Shown piece after piece: positions 56,101 to 64,000 of a stretch of 64,000 nucleotides of DNA; the stretch's first letter is position 1, and the number at the start of each line of letters is the position of its first letter. A program made the translations under genes and the position numbers. The notes beneath the pieces were generated by a model that had not been told where the DNA came from, made no database searches, and saw nothing but the letters and a program-made list of their open reading frames with translations. This DNA is from an uncultured Vampirovibrio sp. (GTDB lineage: Bacteria > Cyanobacteriota > Vampirovibrionia > Gastranaerophilales > Gastranaerophilaceae): assembly GCA_910578465.1 (NCBI GenBank), contig CAJTPW010000002.1, positions 310,001 through 374,000 of the forward strand. The letters run 5' to 3'.

Positions 56101-57087
56101 GGCGATGACAAACTATACGGAGATGCGGGAAATAACACCTTCTATTTTAAAGAGGGAGACGGTACAGACACAATTTATATGAATTCTAAAGCCTCGGATA
56201 CAATAGTTTTTGATAAAAGCCTAAAAGACACTCTCACCTTTGACAGAACAGGAAATAACCTTATTATAAAATATGGTGCGAATGGAGACAGTGTAACGAT
56301 TTTAAATTATCTGAACAATAAAAACCCGAGCATTAAAAACATTGTCTTTGCAGATTATGACACTCCGAAAGGAGATTTTAGCAAGGAAGAAGGAATGCTG
56401 CTTTCAGATATTGTTATAAAAAAGCTTGTAACAAAATTTAACCTTGCTAACGGTAAAACCGTAAACGGCGAATATTATAAGGGAAATGAATACAATAATC
56501 TAATCATAAGCACAGGCGTTTATTCCAAAGTGGAAGCGGGCGGCGGAGATGACATCATATATCTGCAATCAAGAAACTCGGAAGCATACGGAGGCGAAGG
56601 AGACGATAAATACATAGTATCATCCCTTGGAAACAACACAAAAATTAACGATGATACAGGAAATGATATGGTTAAAATCCTTGATAAAAAGCAAAATGTA
56701 AAGATTATATTCGATGTAAAAGTTTCAAACGACGGCTCAATCATTAATTCAGACCCTGATTTTGATTCAATGTTTATCATAAACAACGCAACCTTTAACA
56801 GAATAAAATCAACGGGCAAATTAAATATTACGTCAGGAATTGAAATTGAAGATTTTTCAAACGGGATTTCAGCTGAAAATCAAAATGGAGGCGTTAATAA
56901 AATTGAAACAAATAACGGATATTTGGATTTGGCGGGGCTTAACTCCGTAAAACAGGATGTTGCAAACTGGCTTGCAGGCTCAAACGGTAAATACGAAAGC
57001 GCTATGGATGTTTTAGCGGGCGGAAATAAAACCGATATTAAAGAACTTCTTGCCATATATCAAAACATTGAGAATAAATGGATTTAA
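53119..57087 (+). CDS. RTX calcium-binding repeat protein, type I secretion substrate
   Basis: A 1322-residue protein starting at TTG 53119, eight bases after AGGAGG. The frame is open upstream, but that stretch has no ribosome-binding site. No signal peptide is present, as expected for a type I substrate. It consists of blocks of GGxGxDxIxG nonapeptides (GGNGDDIIYGGNGND and similar) that bind calcium, alternating with related ~100-residue spacers (NTFxFxxGDGxDTIYSGRGEDTI, then NNLIIxYG and VTIPGYLANP). Two ~1.08-kb internal copies are nearly identical in part (54822-55060 and 55906-56140). The last 250 residues are non-repetitive and probably carry the secretion signal. The exporter genes follow. 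Confidence 0.9.
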   Translation: MSRAEVIDGTKDSDIIEIKGESGFREITGYGDDDIITGGNGINIIYGDGKFPLGAKESLGDDEYKELETIYKKFSGNDTIKGGNGVNIIHAGLGDDEITGGTGVNLIQFKAGDGNDIICNGNGTDYLYFCDWSYDNADFSKNGDDLIISYKDADTMEINPDMGSVTLKDYFIHKENFSVQGIGFGANNPTKYKTDIEPIGSMLNYDDNITIDKLAGAIQGAFKNSAEIWELFNEDKNVIKMETSGKVTGSNGDDIIKGSGGDDIIYGGNGNDIITGGEGNDKLYGGRGKNTFIFSPGDGKDTIYYQNGEDIIDITKAATIDGKTEFAFFKENNDLIIKYGSGAQNGESADEIRLANYFRSNGKSNIQLKFIEDNIKTIKDIKDIASINIDFSNETRSKTITGSFLNDNIKGTDKNDIIKGGSGDDTIEGGKGNDRLYGEGGINTFVFQKGDGKDTLYSGRGEDTIKFADIEDIKTGTIKNIKFSASGNNLIIHYGSEDTVTIPGYLANPSKSSVKYIQFQENPPKLITDLLNKYPFEFDGNLSKRNSIRGTNSKDIITGGGLNDTINALGGDDIIFAGDGADLVRGGNGDDLIYGEGGNDRLYGDNGNDTIYGGGGNDIIYGGNGDDVIYGGAGDDKLYGDAGNNTFHFIKGDGNDIVYSGRGADTLSFDDVNFSDLTYSLSKTNGLSVNYGNGGTVDISGYFSKRGKVSTNKIATKDGEKTLDEIVNDKNFKVLINGNENKRNTLRGTYKNDIITGGDLNDTILGNDGDDIIFGRGGNDLIRGGNGDDTIEGGKGNDRLYGEGGKNTFVFNKGDGADIIYSGRGEDTIKFADIKEFDSKTMYFSAKGNNLIINYGTGDNITIPGYLANPAKSSVKYIQFTDGDKISISDLIKNHPFEFYGTQGKRNSIRGTNEVDIIKGGNLNDTITALGGDDIIFAGDGADLVRGGNGDDLIYGEGGNDRLYGDNGNDTIYGGDGNDIIYGGNGDDVIYGGAGDDKLYGDAGNNTFYFKEGDGTDTIYMNSKASDTIVFDKSLKDTLTFDRTGNNLIIKYGANGDSVTILNYLNNKNPSIKNIVFADYDTPKGDFSKEEGMLLSDIVIKKLVTKFNLANGKTVNGEYYKGNEYNNLIISTGVYSKVEAGGGDDIIYLQSRNSEAYGGEGDDKYIVSSLGNNTKINDDTGNDMVKILDKKQNVKIIFDVKVSNDGSIINSDPDFDSMFIINNATFNRIKSTGKLNITSGIEIEDFSNGISAENQNGGVNKIETNNGYLDLAGLNSVKQDVANWLAGSNGKYESAMDVLAGGNKTDIKELLAIYQNIENKWI

Positions 57088-57132
57088 AATAATTTCGCAA
57101 CAGGCAAACCTCTGTTTCAAGTTTGCCCTATA

Positions 57133-57165
57133 AAAAGCCCTTTGATTTACTAAAGGGCTTTTCTT
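57133..57165 (+). terminator. Terminator of the RTX gene
   Basis: AAAAGCCCTTT and AAAGGGCTTTT (57133-57162) form an 11-bp stem followed by CTTTT. It separates the RTX gene from its exporter, so the two may be expressed at different levels. Confidence 0.92.
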
Positions 57166-57282
57166 TTAGCTTTGTCCCGTCTTTAAACACTTCCAAGTGA
57201 AAAAATGATTTTAACAGCCAAAGCTTTTGTGTTATTATTATCTTGTTTGGAATTATATTTAGCTTTAAGATACAAGTTTTGT

Positions 57283-59427
57283 ATGCAAAATTTTAATATG
57301 CAATCCGATACGAAAAAGAAAACGGTACAGGTGAATACGGGTCTTGTCTGTTTTGATACCGTAGCAAAATTAAACAACATAAACATTGATATGAAAAATG
57401 TTGTAAAAGAATACGGCATAAACACAACAGATCTTGCCCCCGAAGAGCTGCTTCGCATTGCAAAAAATTCAGGGTTTAAGATAAAACAAAAAGACATAAA
57501 ACTTTCAGACATTTCGGATAAATACCCGAAACCTTTAATAGCACAGCTTAAAGACAATTCATACATCATAATTTTTGCAATTAAAAAAGATGAAAACAAA
57601 GTGCTTATCTTGCCCCCGCTTGCAAAACACCCTTTGCCCGTCGAAGCGAATAAAATCCAAAGCCAAATTAAAAACATCTTTATTCTTTCATACAAAGGAA
57701 TTAAGAGTGACACTAAATTCGGGTTTCTGTGGTTTTTTAGAGAAATTTTAAAATATAAATCAATAATTTTTCAGGTTTTGCTCGGCTCTTTTGTTGTACA
57801 GCTTTTCGGGCTTGTAACACCTTTGTTTACACAGGTTATTCTGGATAAAGTCCTTGTCCACAGGACGATTTCCACCCTAAATGTCCTTGCTGCAGCATTC
57901 CTCATTGTTGTTTCGTTTGAATTTTTATTAAACCTTTCAAGAAATTATATTTTTATCCATACTGCAAATAAAATCGATGCAAAATTAGGCTCGAAACTTT
58001 TTAAAAGACTTTTCGGGCTTTATTTTACCTATTTTGAAACAAGACAGGTCGGAAACATAATAGCGCGCGTTCGCGAGTTGGACAGAATAAGGGAATTTAT
58101 AACGGATAAATCGGTTTCGGTTATTATAGATTCGCTTTTCTCCGTTGTATTTATCTCTATAATGCTGATTTACAGCGTGAAATTGACCCTTATTGCAATC
58201 GGTTTTACGTTTCTTACGGGAATTTTATATCTTTTAATCACACCCGAACTAAGGCGCAGGCTTGAAGAAAAGTTTCATATGGGTGCAAATTCAAACTCTT
58301 ACCTTGTTGAAACGGTTACGGGAATTCAGACCGTAAAATCACTTTCTGTTGAAGGAAGTATGTTTAGAAAGTGGGAAGAAAAGCTTGGAAATTATATAAA
58401 AGCAAGTTTTAACCTCGCAATCACGGGAAATTTCGCAGGAAATTTTTCAGGACTCTTGCAAAAGCTTATGACAATATCCCTTCTTTATACGGGTGTTTTG
58501 CTTGTAATTGAAAATAAGCTCACAGTGGGCCAGCTCATTGCTTTTCAAATGTTTGCGGGGCAATTCTCTGCCCCTATGCTTCGTCTTGTAAATTTGTGGA
58601 GCGAATTTCAGCAAACCCTTCTTGCCGTAGATAGAATCGGCGATATTTTAAACAGCCCGAAAGAAATTCAAAACAAAAATGCAATAACGCTTCAAAATAT
58701 CAGAGGAGACATTAAAACAGAAAATCTGTCGTTCAGATATAACCCCGATACACCAATGGTTTTGGACAGAATTAACCTTGAAATTAAAGCGGGGCAAAAG
58801 GTTGGTTTTGTCGGAAGAAGCGGAAGCGGCAAATCAACGCTCACAAAGCTTATCCAGAGACTTTATTATGCAACGGAAGGCGCTATTTATATCGATAACA
58901 TTGACACAAGGAATATAAACCCCTTGTGGCTTCGAAGTCAAATAGGTGTTGTTTTACAGGAAAATTACCTGTTTACGGGCTCCATCAGGGAAAATATTGC
59001 CCTTCCCCGTCCAAATGCACCGATGGAAGTCATAATTCAGGCAGCACAAATTTCAGGCGCACATGAATTTATATCAAAATTTCCAAAAGGATACGAAACA
59101 GAAGTCGGCGAGCGCGGTTCAAGCCTTTCAGGCGGGCAAAAACAAAGAATAGCAATTGCGCGTGCCCTTATTTCAAACCCGAAAATTTTAATCTTTGATG
59201 AGGCAACAAGCGCCCTTGATTACGAATCGGAAAAGATTATCAGAGAAAATTCAAATCTTATCACAAAAGGCAGGACCGTAATAATCATCGCACACAGGCT
59301 TTCTGCGATAAAAGACTGTGACTTTATTGTCTGTTTTGATGAGGGAAAAATTGTTGAAACGGGAACCCATGATGAACTTGTCCAAAAGCAAGGGTATTAT
59401 GCAGGTTTATATAATGCAAGACTATAG
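57283..59427 (+). CDS. Type I secretion ABC exporter (HlyB-like)
   Basis: About 714 residues. An N-terminal C39-like domain (VNTGLVCFDTVAKLNNINI) lacks the catalytic Cys position, so it is a substrate-binding CLD as in RTX exporters. Then comes a six-helix ABC membrane domain (about 160-430) and an ATPase domain with Walker A GRSGSGKST, signature LSGGQKQR, Walker B LIFDEATSALD and H-loop AHRLS. It moves the RTX protein across the inner membrane using ATP. The start is uncertain: 57205 (in a hydrophobic extension), 57283 or 57298 are possible. Confidence 0.93.
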   Translation: MQNFNMQSDTKKKTVQVNTGLVCFDTVAKLNNINIDMKNVVKEYGINTTDLAPEELLRIAKNSGFKIKQKDIKLSDISDKYPKPLIAQLKDNSYIIIFAIKKDENKVLILPPLAKHPLPVEANKIQSQIKNIFILSYKGIKSDTKFGFLWFFREILKYKSIIFQVLLGSFVVQLFGLVTPLFTQVILDKVLVHRTISTLNVLAAAFLIVVSFEFLLNLSRNYIFIHTANKIDAKLGSKLFKRLFGLYFTYFETRQVGNIIARVRELDRIREFITDKSVSVIIDSLFSVVFISIMLIYSVKLTLIAIGFTFLTGILYLLITPELRRRLEEKFHMGANSNSYLVETVTGIQTVKSLSVEGSMFRKWEEKLGNYIKASFNLAITGNFAGNFSGLLQKLMTISLLYTGVLLVIENKLTVGQLIAFQMFAGQFSAPMLRLVNLWSEFQQTLLAVDRIGDILNSPKEIQNKNAITLQNIRGDIKTENLSFRYNPDTPMVLDRINLEIKAGQKVGFVGRSGSGKSTLTKLIQRLYYATEGAIYIDNIDTRNINPLWLRSQIGVVLQENYLFTGSIRENIALPRPNAPMEVIIQAAQISGAHEFISKFPKGYETEVGERGSSLSGGQKQRIAIARALISNPKILIFDEATSALDYESEKIIRENSNLITKGRTVIIIAHRLSAIKDCDFIVCFDEGKIVETGTHDELVQKQGYYAGLYNARL

Positions 59428-59456
59428 AACGGAACATTATAAACGACGGAAAAATT

Positions 59457-60485
59457 ATGTTTAAAAAACTTTTTGCATTCAAAAATGAAGATTATAACGA
59501 ATTTAAACCCGTATTATCGGAAATCGAAGAAGAGCCTCTAAATCCGCTCGGGCCTTTTATTTTTTGGATTATAATTTTCTTTTTTATAACAGCTGCAGGC
59601 TGGATGTATTTTGCAAAAACAGACGTTGTTATAACAACACGCGGAATTATAATACCCGATGGCGAAGAAAAGATTGTTCAATCCCTTGATAAGGGTGTTT
59701 TATCAAAGCTCAACATAAAAGAGGGTCAATACGTAAGGAAGAACGATGTTTTAGCCGTTATTCAGCCCGCAGAATATGAGCCCGCATTTGAATTAAAAAA
59801 TTTGGAACAGGATGAAATTTCAACAAAAGAAGAGCTGCTTTCTGCGGCAACCCGCCTTAAGATTGTACGGAAAGATTTAAAAAGACTGCGTTCGGTTTTG
59901 GATATTATTGAAAAATCAAAATACAATGAAACATTGAAGGAGGAAATTGCCCTTAAACATCAGATAAACGGATTAAATGCAGCCCTTGCGCAGATTCAAA
60001 ACAGAAGGCGCCAAATTGAAAAACAAAAGCAGATTTTAAAATCTCCCGCAAACGGTTACATAGGACAGATATTTATCCACACGGAAGGCGCTGTTGTTAA
60101 CCCCGCCGAAAAGATTGCAACCGTTGTACCCGACGGGGTAAAATTAAAGATTAAAGCAAAGGTTTTAAACCGCGATATAGGATTTGTAAAAAAAGGAGCC
60201 GATGTTTCCATAAAGCTTGATACATATGAATTTCAAAAATTCGGCACCCTGAAAGGCAAAGTGGATGTAATCTCTCCAAACAGCATAGAGGATAAAGATT
60301 TCGGGCCTGTTTATGAAATTTATATAACACCGCATTGTGAATATATTCAGCTTAAAAACGGTAAAGAGCGTATTAGAGCAGGGCTTAGCACAACAAATGA
60401 AATCAATATAGGAAAAAGGCGCGTAATAGAATTTTTCATCTATCCTGCAATAAAATATTTTGATGAGAGCATAAAATTGCGGTAA
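59457..60485 (+). CDS. HlyD-type membrane-fusion protein
   Basis: A 342-residue protein: a cytoplasmic N-terminus, one transmembrane helix (residues about 34-52, FIFWIIIFFFITAAGWMYF), the lipoyl halves (KIVQSLDKGVLSKLNIKEGQYVRKNDVLAVI and SPANGYIGQIFIHTEGAVVNPAEKIATVV), a short coiled coil between them, and the beta-barrel C-terminal part with the membrane-proximal end. Shorter than HlyD (about 478), mainly because of the reduced coiled coil, so the periplasmic span may be bridged by a long TolC partner. It lies 29 bp after the ABC gene. Confidence 0.92.
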   Translation: MFKKLFAFKNEDYNEFKPVLSEIEEEPLNPLGPFIFWIIIFFFITAAGWMYFAKTDVVITTRGIIIPDGEEKIVQSLDKGVLSKLNIKEGQYVRKNDVLAVIQPAEYEPAFELKNLEQDEISTKEELLSAATRLKIVRKDLKRLRSVLDIIEKSKYNETLKEEIALKHQINGLNAALAQIQNRRRQIEKQKQILKSPANGYIGQIFIHTEGAVVNPAEKIATVVPDGVKLKIKAKVLNRDIGFVKKGADVSIKLDTYEFQKFGTLKGKVDVISPNSIEDKDFGPVYEIYITPHCEYIQLKNGKERIRAGLSTTNEINIGKRRVIEFFIYPAIKYFDESIKLR

Positions 60486-60514
60486 GCCCTAAAATCAAGC
60501 TTGCCGCAATTTTT
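60473..60514. terminator. Terminator shared by hlyD-like and dapA genes
   Basis: AAAATTGCGGTAAGC (60473-60487) pairs with GCTTGCCGCAATTTT (60499-60513) with one G-U. The left arm lies in the end of the hlyD-like gene. U-runs exist in both directions. Confidence 0.88.
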
Positions 60515-60549
60515 AACTGAAATTTTAATCAGCTGATTGGCCACATTTT

Positions 60550-61455
60550 TTAATTTTTCCCGATTGAAGCCAGAACTTCGTTCAAAACATCGAAAAGTTC
60601 GGCGCGTTCCATCTCGTTTAATTCAACAAGCGGTCGGCGAACATAATTTTCAATCATCTTAAGCTTTGATAATACAGCCTTAACAGGAACAGGGTTTGGC
60701 GCCATAAAGAGCTTTTTAAATAAAGGATAAAGCTTCTGGTGCATATTTCTTGCAGCCTTCACCTGTCCTGATTTAAAATTGCAGATTAAGGATTTTAATT
60801 CATCCCCCACAACGTGCGAAGCAACGGAAATTACACCGTGCGCACCAAGTGATAACATCGGAAGTGTTAAGCTGTCATCCCCGCAATAGATTGCAAAATC
60901 ATCAGGGCAAAGAGATTTTAATTCTGTTATAACATCCATATCGGGGAAACTTTGTTTTAAGCCTACAATGTTTGGGTATTCTTTTGCAAGGAATGCAACC
61001 GTTGCAGGCTGCATATTAACACCCGTGCGCCCCGGAATGTTGTATAGAATAATTGGAATATCAACGTTCTTTGCAATTTCGCCAAAATGTTCAATCATTC
61101 CCTGCTGGTTTGGCTTGTTATAATAAGGAACAACCGAAAGTATGGCGTCTGCACCAATTTCAACCGCTTTTTTTGAAGACGCAATTGCGGTCTTTGTACA
61201 GTTTGAACCTGCACCCATAATAACTTTGGCAGAGCCTGAAACAACTCCTTTTACGGCATATAAAAGCTCATATTCCTCTTCATGGGTAAGAGTCGGGCTT
61301 TCACCTGTTGTTCCTGCCACAAGAATAGCGTCAGAGCTCGTATCCGCAAGATGTTTTGCAAGCTTTTCAACTGCGCTGAAATCTATCTCCCTCTTTTCGT
61401 TAAAAGGGGTCACCATTGCGGTTATTACTTCACCTGCATCAAATCTAAGTGTCAT
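60550..61455 (-). CDS. dapA: 4-hydroxy-tetrahydrodipicolinate synthase
   Basis: A 301-residue TIM-barrel aldolase. TTGESPTLTHEEE, the catalytic Tyr region PIILYNIPGRTGVNM, and Schiff-base Lys in NIVGLKQSFPDMD; GDDSLTLPMLSLGAHGVISVASHVVG follows. Condenses pyruvate with aspartate semialdehyde in lysine/DAP synthesis. AGGAGAAGAAGA precedes the ATG. Third gene of dapB-asd-dapA. Confidence 0.96.
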   Translation of the reverse strand: MTLRFDAGEVITAMVTPFNEKREIDFSAVEKLAKHLADTSSDAILVAGTTGESPTLTHEEEYELLYAVKGVVSGSAKVIMGAGSNCTKTAIASSKKAVEIGADAILSVVPYYNKPNQQGMIEHFGEIAKNVDIPIILYNIPGRTGVNMQPATVAFLAKEYPNIVGLKQSFPDMDVITELKSLCPDDFAIYCGDDSLTLPMLSLGAHGVISVASHVVGDELKSLICNFKSGQVKAARNMHQKLYPLFKKLFMAPNPVPVKAVLSKLKMIENYVRRPLVELNEMERAELFDVLNEVLASIGKN

Positions 61456-61504
61456 TCTTCTTCTCCTATAAAGCTTTTCTTAATGGAACCGATTTTAAAA
61501 CGCC

Positions 61505-62527
61505 TTACTTATTTCCGTAAAGCCCCATTCTTACAACTGATTCCGCTATTCTTACCGTATTTAGCGCAGCACCGATTCTTAAATTGTCCGCAACGCAGAA
61601 AAGGTCAATCGCATTATCAAAAGCAATGGATTTTCTTATTCTGCCGACATATACGGGATCTTTTCCTGCGCAATCTTTCGGTGTCGGGTAAACATAATTA
61701 TCGACATCATCAACCACTTCAACACCCCATGCTTTTGACAGAATTTCACGCGCTTTTTCTGCTGATAACGGTTTTTCAAATTCAATTGTAACAGCCTCGG
61801 AATGTCCTCTGTATACGGGAACACGAACCGCAGTGCAGGAAATCGGTACATCTTCGGACAAATGAAGAATCTTTCTGGTTTCGTTTGTAACCTTCATCTC
61901 TTCTTTTGTATAGCCGTTTTCCGTAAAAGAATCAATCTGAGGAATAAGGTTAAAGCCTATTTCATACTTGAAAACCTTATTTTCATAAGGCATACCTACC
62001 AGATTAACTTTTGAATTGTCGGTCAATTCATTCATTGCAGCTAATCCTGCACCTGAAACAGCCTGATATGTTGAAACTATTAATCTTTTAATATTTGCAT
62101 AATCATGCAAGGGTTTTAAAACAAGCATTAATTGAGAAGTTGAGCAATTAGGATTTGCAACAACCCCTGTATGCATTTTAAGGTCATCATCGTTCACACC
62201 CGCAATTACAAGCGGCACGTCTTTTTCCATACGAAATGCGCTTGAATTATCGATATAAACACATCCTCTTTTTGCGGCTTCTTTTGCAAGAGCAAGGCTT
62301 GTGGAACCACCTGCCGAAGCCAAAACAATATCTACACCGTCAAAAGCTTCGGGTGCTGCCTCGATTACCGTATATTCTTTCCCCATAAAATCAAGTTTTG
62401 AGCCTGCTGAGCGGGCTGAAGCAAGCATTTTGATTGAATTAAATTCAAACTTTTTCTCTTCCAAAATGCTTAAAATTTCTCTTCCAACTACTCCTGTTGC
62501 CCCAAGGACAGCTATGTTCGGTTTCAT
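61505..62527 (-). CDS. asd: Aspartate-semialdehyde dehydrogenase
   Basis: A 340-residue enzyme with the NADP-binding start NIAVLGATGVVGREIL, the active-site VANPNCSTSQLMLVLKPL with nucleophile Cys, and RVPVYRGHSEAVTIEF. Reduces aspartyl phosphate to the semialdehyde consumed by DapA. Its ATG overlaps the dapB stop (ATGA), with GGAGAAT as ribosome-binding site inside dapB. Confidence 0.96.
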   Translation of the reverse strand: MKPNIAVLGATGVVGREILSILEEKKFEFNSIKMLASARSAGSKLDFMGKEYTVIEAAPEAFDGVDIVLASAGGSTSLALAKEAAKRGCVYIDNSSAFRMEKDVPLVIAGVNDDDLKMHTGVVANPNCSTSQLMLVLKPLHDYANIKRLIVSTYQAVSGAGLAAMNELTDNSKVNLVGMPYENKVFKYEIGFNLIPQIDSFTENGYTKEEMKVTNETRKILHLSEDVPISCTAVRVPVYRGHSEAVTIEFEKPLSAEKAREILSKAWGVEVVDDVDNYVYPTPKDCAGKDPVYVGRIRKSIAFDNAIDLFCVADNLRIGAALNTVRIAESVVRMGLYGNK

Positions 62528-63321
62528 AGTATATTCTCCAATCCATATATAAAATCATTATTATCATACACATGCTTAATTGCAAGTTGAACTCCGCCCA
62601 TATAGCATTCGCGGTCTATTGAATCATGCCTGATTTTAAGAGTTTGCCCCGCAGAACCGAAAATCACTTCCTGGCTTGCAACAAACCCGGGCATACGAAC
62701 AGCATGGATATGAATATTTCCTTTGCCGTTTTCATTAAAATTGCCGCCCCTTGCTCCTTGAATGAGTTCGGTTTCAGGCACATTGCCTCTGGTAAAATCA
62801 GGGTTAGCCTCTGCCATCATCTGAGCCGTTTTTATTGCGGTACCTGATGGGGCGTCTTTTTTTCGATTATGGTGAAATTCGATAATTTCCGCGTTATCAA
62901 AATATTTTGCGGCCATTTTTGAAAACATCATCATTAAAACCGCACCCGTTGTAAAATTCGGAGCGATAAAACATCCCGTATTATTCTTTTTGGAAAGCTC
63001 TTCCAATTCCCTGATTTGCTCAATCGAAAGACCTGTTGTTCCTATAACGGGTTTCACTTTTGCATTCAGATAAATTTTAGCATTTTCAAAAACAACGGAA
63101 GGTTGTGTAAAATCAACTACAACATCGGGTTTTGTTGCTTCAAGCGCCTTTTTCAGATCACTTTCAATTACAACATCACCATAGACGTTTTTACCTGTTT
63201 CAAATTTATCAACAGCCATAACAAGGGTCATTTCACCCTTTGTTTCGCTGTTTTCTATAACGGTTTTAATAACTTCTGAGCCCATTTTCCCGAGGGCGCC
63301 CGTCACTCCGATTTTAATCAC
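62524..63321 (-). CDS. dapB: 4-hydroxy-tetrahydrodipicolinate reductase
   Basis: A 265-residue enzyme. I prefer GTG 63321 (MIKIGVTGALGKMG), which has GGAG six bases upstream; a TTG at 63333 adds four residues. Motifs are the dinucleotide fold at the start, VVDFTQPSV, GTTGLS, the substrate-binding EIIEFHHNRKKDAPSGTA and the C-terminal RHDSIDRECYMGGV. First gene of the operon. Confidence 0.95.
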   Translation of the reverse strand: MIKIGVTGALGKMGSEVIKTVIENSETKGEMTLVMAVDKFETGKNVYGDVVIESDLKKALEATKPDVVVDFTQPSVVFENAKIYLNAKVKPVIGTTGLSIEQIRELEELSKKNNTGCFIAPNFTTGAVLMMMFSKMAAKYFDNAEIIEFHHNRKKDAPSGTAIKTAQMMAEANPDFTRGNVPETELIQGARGGNFNENGKGNIHIHAVRMPGFVASQEVIFGSAGQTLKIRHDSIDRECYMGGVQLAIKHVYDNNDFIYGLENIL

Positions 63322-63458
63322 TTTATTCTCCAAATTTAATCATTCAATGGTATGTGCGCAAATTATTTCACAAAAAAAGAGGAATTTCAACACTCTTGTT
63401 AAGGTTTAATACGATTTTAACCGCATCGTGAAACTAAAGACACCAAAAAAGATATGTG

Positions 63459-64000
63459 CTAAACGGCTTCGCTTTCAACAAGCTTATCTTTAACCTTATC
63501 CAGTCCTGATTTTATAATTCTTGAAATTCTTGAAGCGGAAATTGAAAATTCTTCGGATAATTCCATTAATTTTTTCTCCTGGAAAAATTTTGCTTCAATT
63601 AATTCTCTTTCTCTTCTTGGTAATTCAGCGATAGCTTTTTTGATTGCGGATGAAATCTGGTTGAATTCGCAGGTTTCTTCGGGGGTTTTTCTTGCATCCT
63701 TTACTTCAAAAGGCTTTTCGGACTCATACATTTCATCCGTTGATAATATTGTTTTATAAATAGCTTCTCGAAGTTCGTTTTTATCAGACTCCGACGCTCT
63801 TTGAGATTTCACCCCGTGCCATCTGTATCTTCGCCTCAATTCGTTTCTTATTGCCCATTTGATAGCCGTTGCAAGATAAGATTCGTTGTATTCATCCTCC
63901 GAATTGTGCTCTTCGCTGTTACACAAAATATCCACGGTTTGAATTCCGATATTTACAAGCTCGTCAAACTCGACAAGGTGCTGGGCTGCGATAGATTTAT
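63459..64000 (-). CDS. Sigma-70 family RNA polymerase sigma factor (5' end beyond window)
   Basis: The frame is open to the window edge: residues encoded at 63936-64000 read as the end of region 2 (AAQHLVEFDELVNIGIQTV), so this is the 3' part of a longer gene and a GTG at 63935 is internal. Region 2 continues (YLATAIKWAIRNELRRRYRW) and region 4 is at the end: AELPRRERELIEAKFFQEKKLMELSEEFSISASRISRIIKSGLDKV. The pattern resembles the FliA/WhiG/SigF group of alternative factors rather than the primary sigma. Confidence 0.88.
   Translation of the reverse strand, partial: KSIAAQHLVEFDELVNIGIQTVDILCNSEEHNSEDEYNESYLATAIKWAIRNELRRRYRWHGVKSQRASESDKNELREAIYKTILSTDEMYESEKPFEVKDARKTPEETCEFNQISSAIKKAIAELPRRERELIEAKFFQEKKLMELSEEFSISASRISRIIKSGLDKVKDKLVESEAV

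Noticed and set aside
53083..56819. Minus-strand Ser/Pro/Phe-rich ORFs
   Set aside because: Complement of RTX repeats, in step with the repeat period.
63334..63458. Lysine riboswitch before dapB
   Set aside because: The gap is only about 125 bp with a small GGTTTAA/TTTTAACC hairpin; none of the conserved lysine-riboswitch helices could be recognised.

Overview
The window is an AT-rich stretch of a Gram-negative-type bacterial chromosome. Lipid A and LPS-export genes (lptC, lptA, lpxI, lpxB), a TolC-family outer-membrane protein, a type I secretion system and a prepilin-like protein show a two-membrane envelope. The gene set (LpxI rather than LpxH, NifU/NifS, a WhiG/FliA-like sigma factor, many lineage-specific small proteins) fits a non-photosynthetic gut cyanobacterial relative (Gastranaerophilales/Vampirovibrionia). 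That assignment is inference from gene content and style; no rRNA or marker search was possible.

Layout. 1-2.67 kb: end of glmS and a TolC-like protein. 2.75-12.5 kb: a 9.7-kb integrated element bounded by a 48-bp direct repeat of the 3' part of an initiator tRNA-Met gene. It carries a two-gene Hachiman anti-phage system (hamA-hamB), a tyrosine integrase broken by a frameshift, a serine recombinase, a frameshifted HUH replication initiator with two upstream partner genes, a hairpin-dense non-coding segment, a TPR protein, a MerR-type regulator and an Abi/HEPN protein. 12.8-19.4 kb: a lipoprotein with a poly-A frame break, then an envelope run lptC-lptA-lpxI-lpxB-pgsA-like-trmL-nnrD. 19.5-26 kb: an amino-acid decarboxylase, a PHP phosphoesterase, a membrane protein, an HD-GYP response regulator and unknown small proteins. 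26.2-26.5 kb: tandem, covarying multi-hairpin repeats just upstream of coaX-dut; I consider these the most likely undescribed object in the window. 27.8-34.5 kb: tRNA-Ile, argS, a MATE exporter, nifU-nifS. 34.6-41.2 kb: hypothetical proteins, Mini-III RNase, an ORF6N protein, a soluble histidine kinase with a REC-GGDEF-REC partner, and an NrtR-like regulator with two perfect palindromic operators. 41.3-52.9 kb: dnaX, LD-carboxypeptidase, a very large glycine-rich prepilin-like protein, a Xre regulator, nadE, uvrB. 53.1-60.5 kb: an RTX repeat protein with its type I ABC exporter and membrane-fusion protein. 60.5-64 kb: lysine/diaminopimelate operon dapB-asd-dapA and the 3' part of a sigma-70 gene cut by the window edge.

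How the genes work together: the lpt/lpx run builds and exports LPS; the RTX protein, ABC protein and HlyD-like protein form an inside-to-outside secretion set that would need a TolC partner, for which the TolC-like protein at 1.2 kb is a candidate; dapB-asd-dapA feeds peptidoglycan and lysine. The integrated element couples two defence modules to mobility genes that now look partly dead. Several genes (hamA, abi, coaX, ORF6N, histidine kinase) have a -10-like hexamer only 6-7 nt before the start codon, suggesting frequent leaderless mRNAs.
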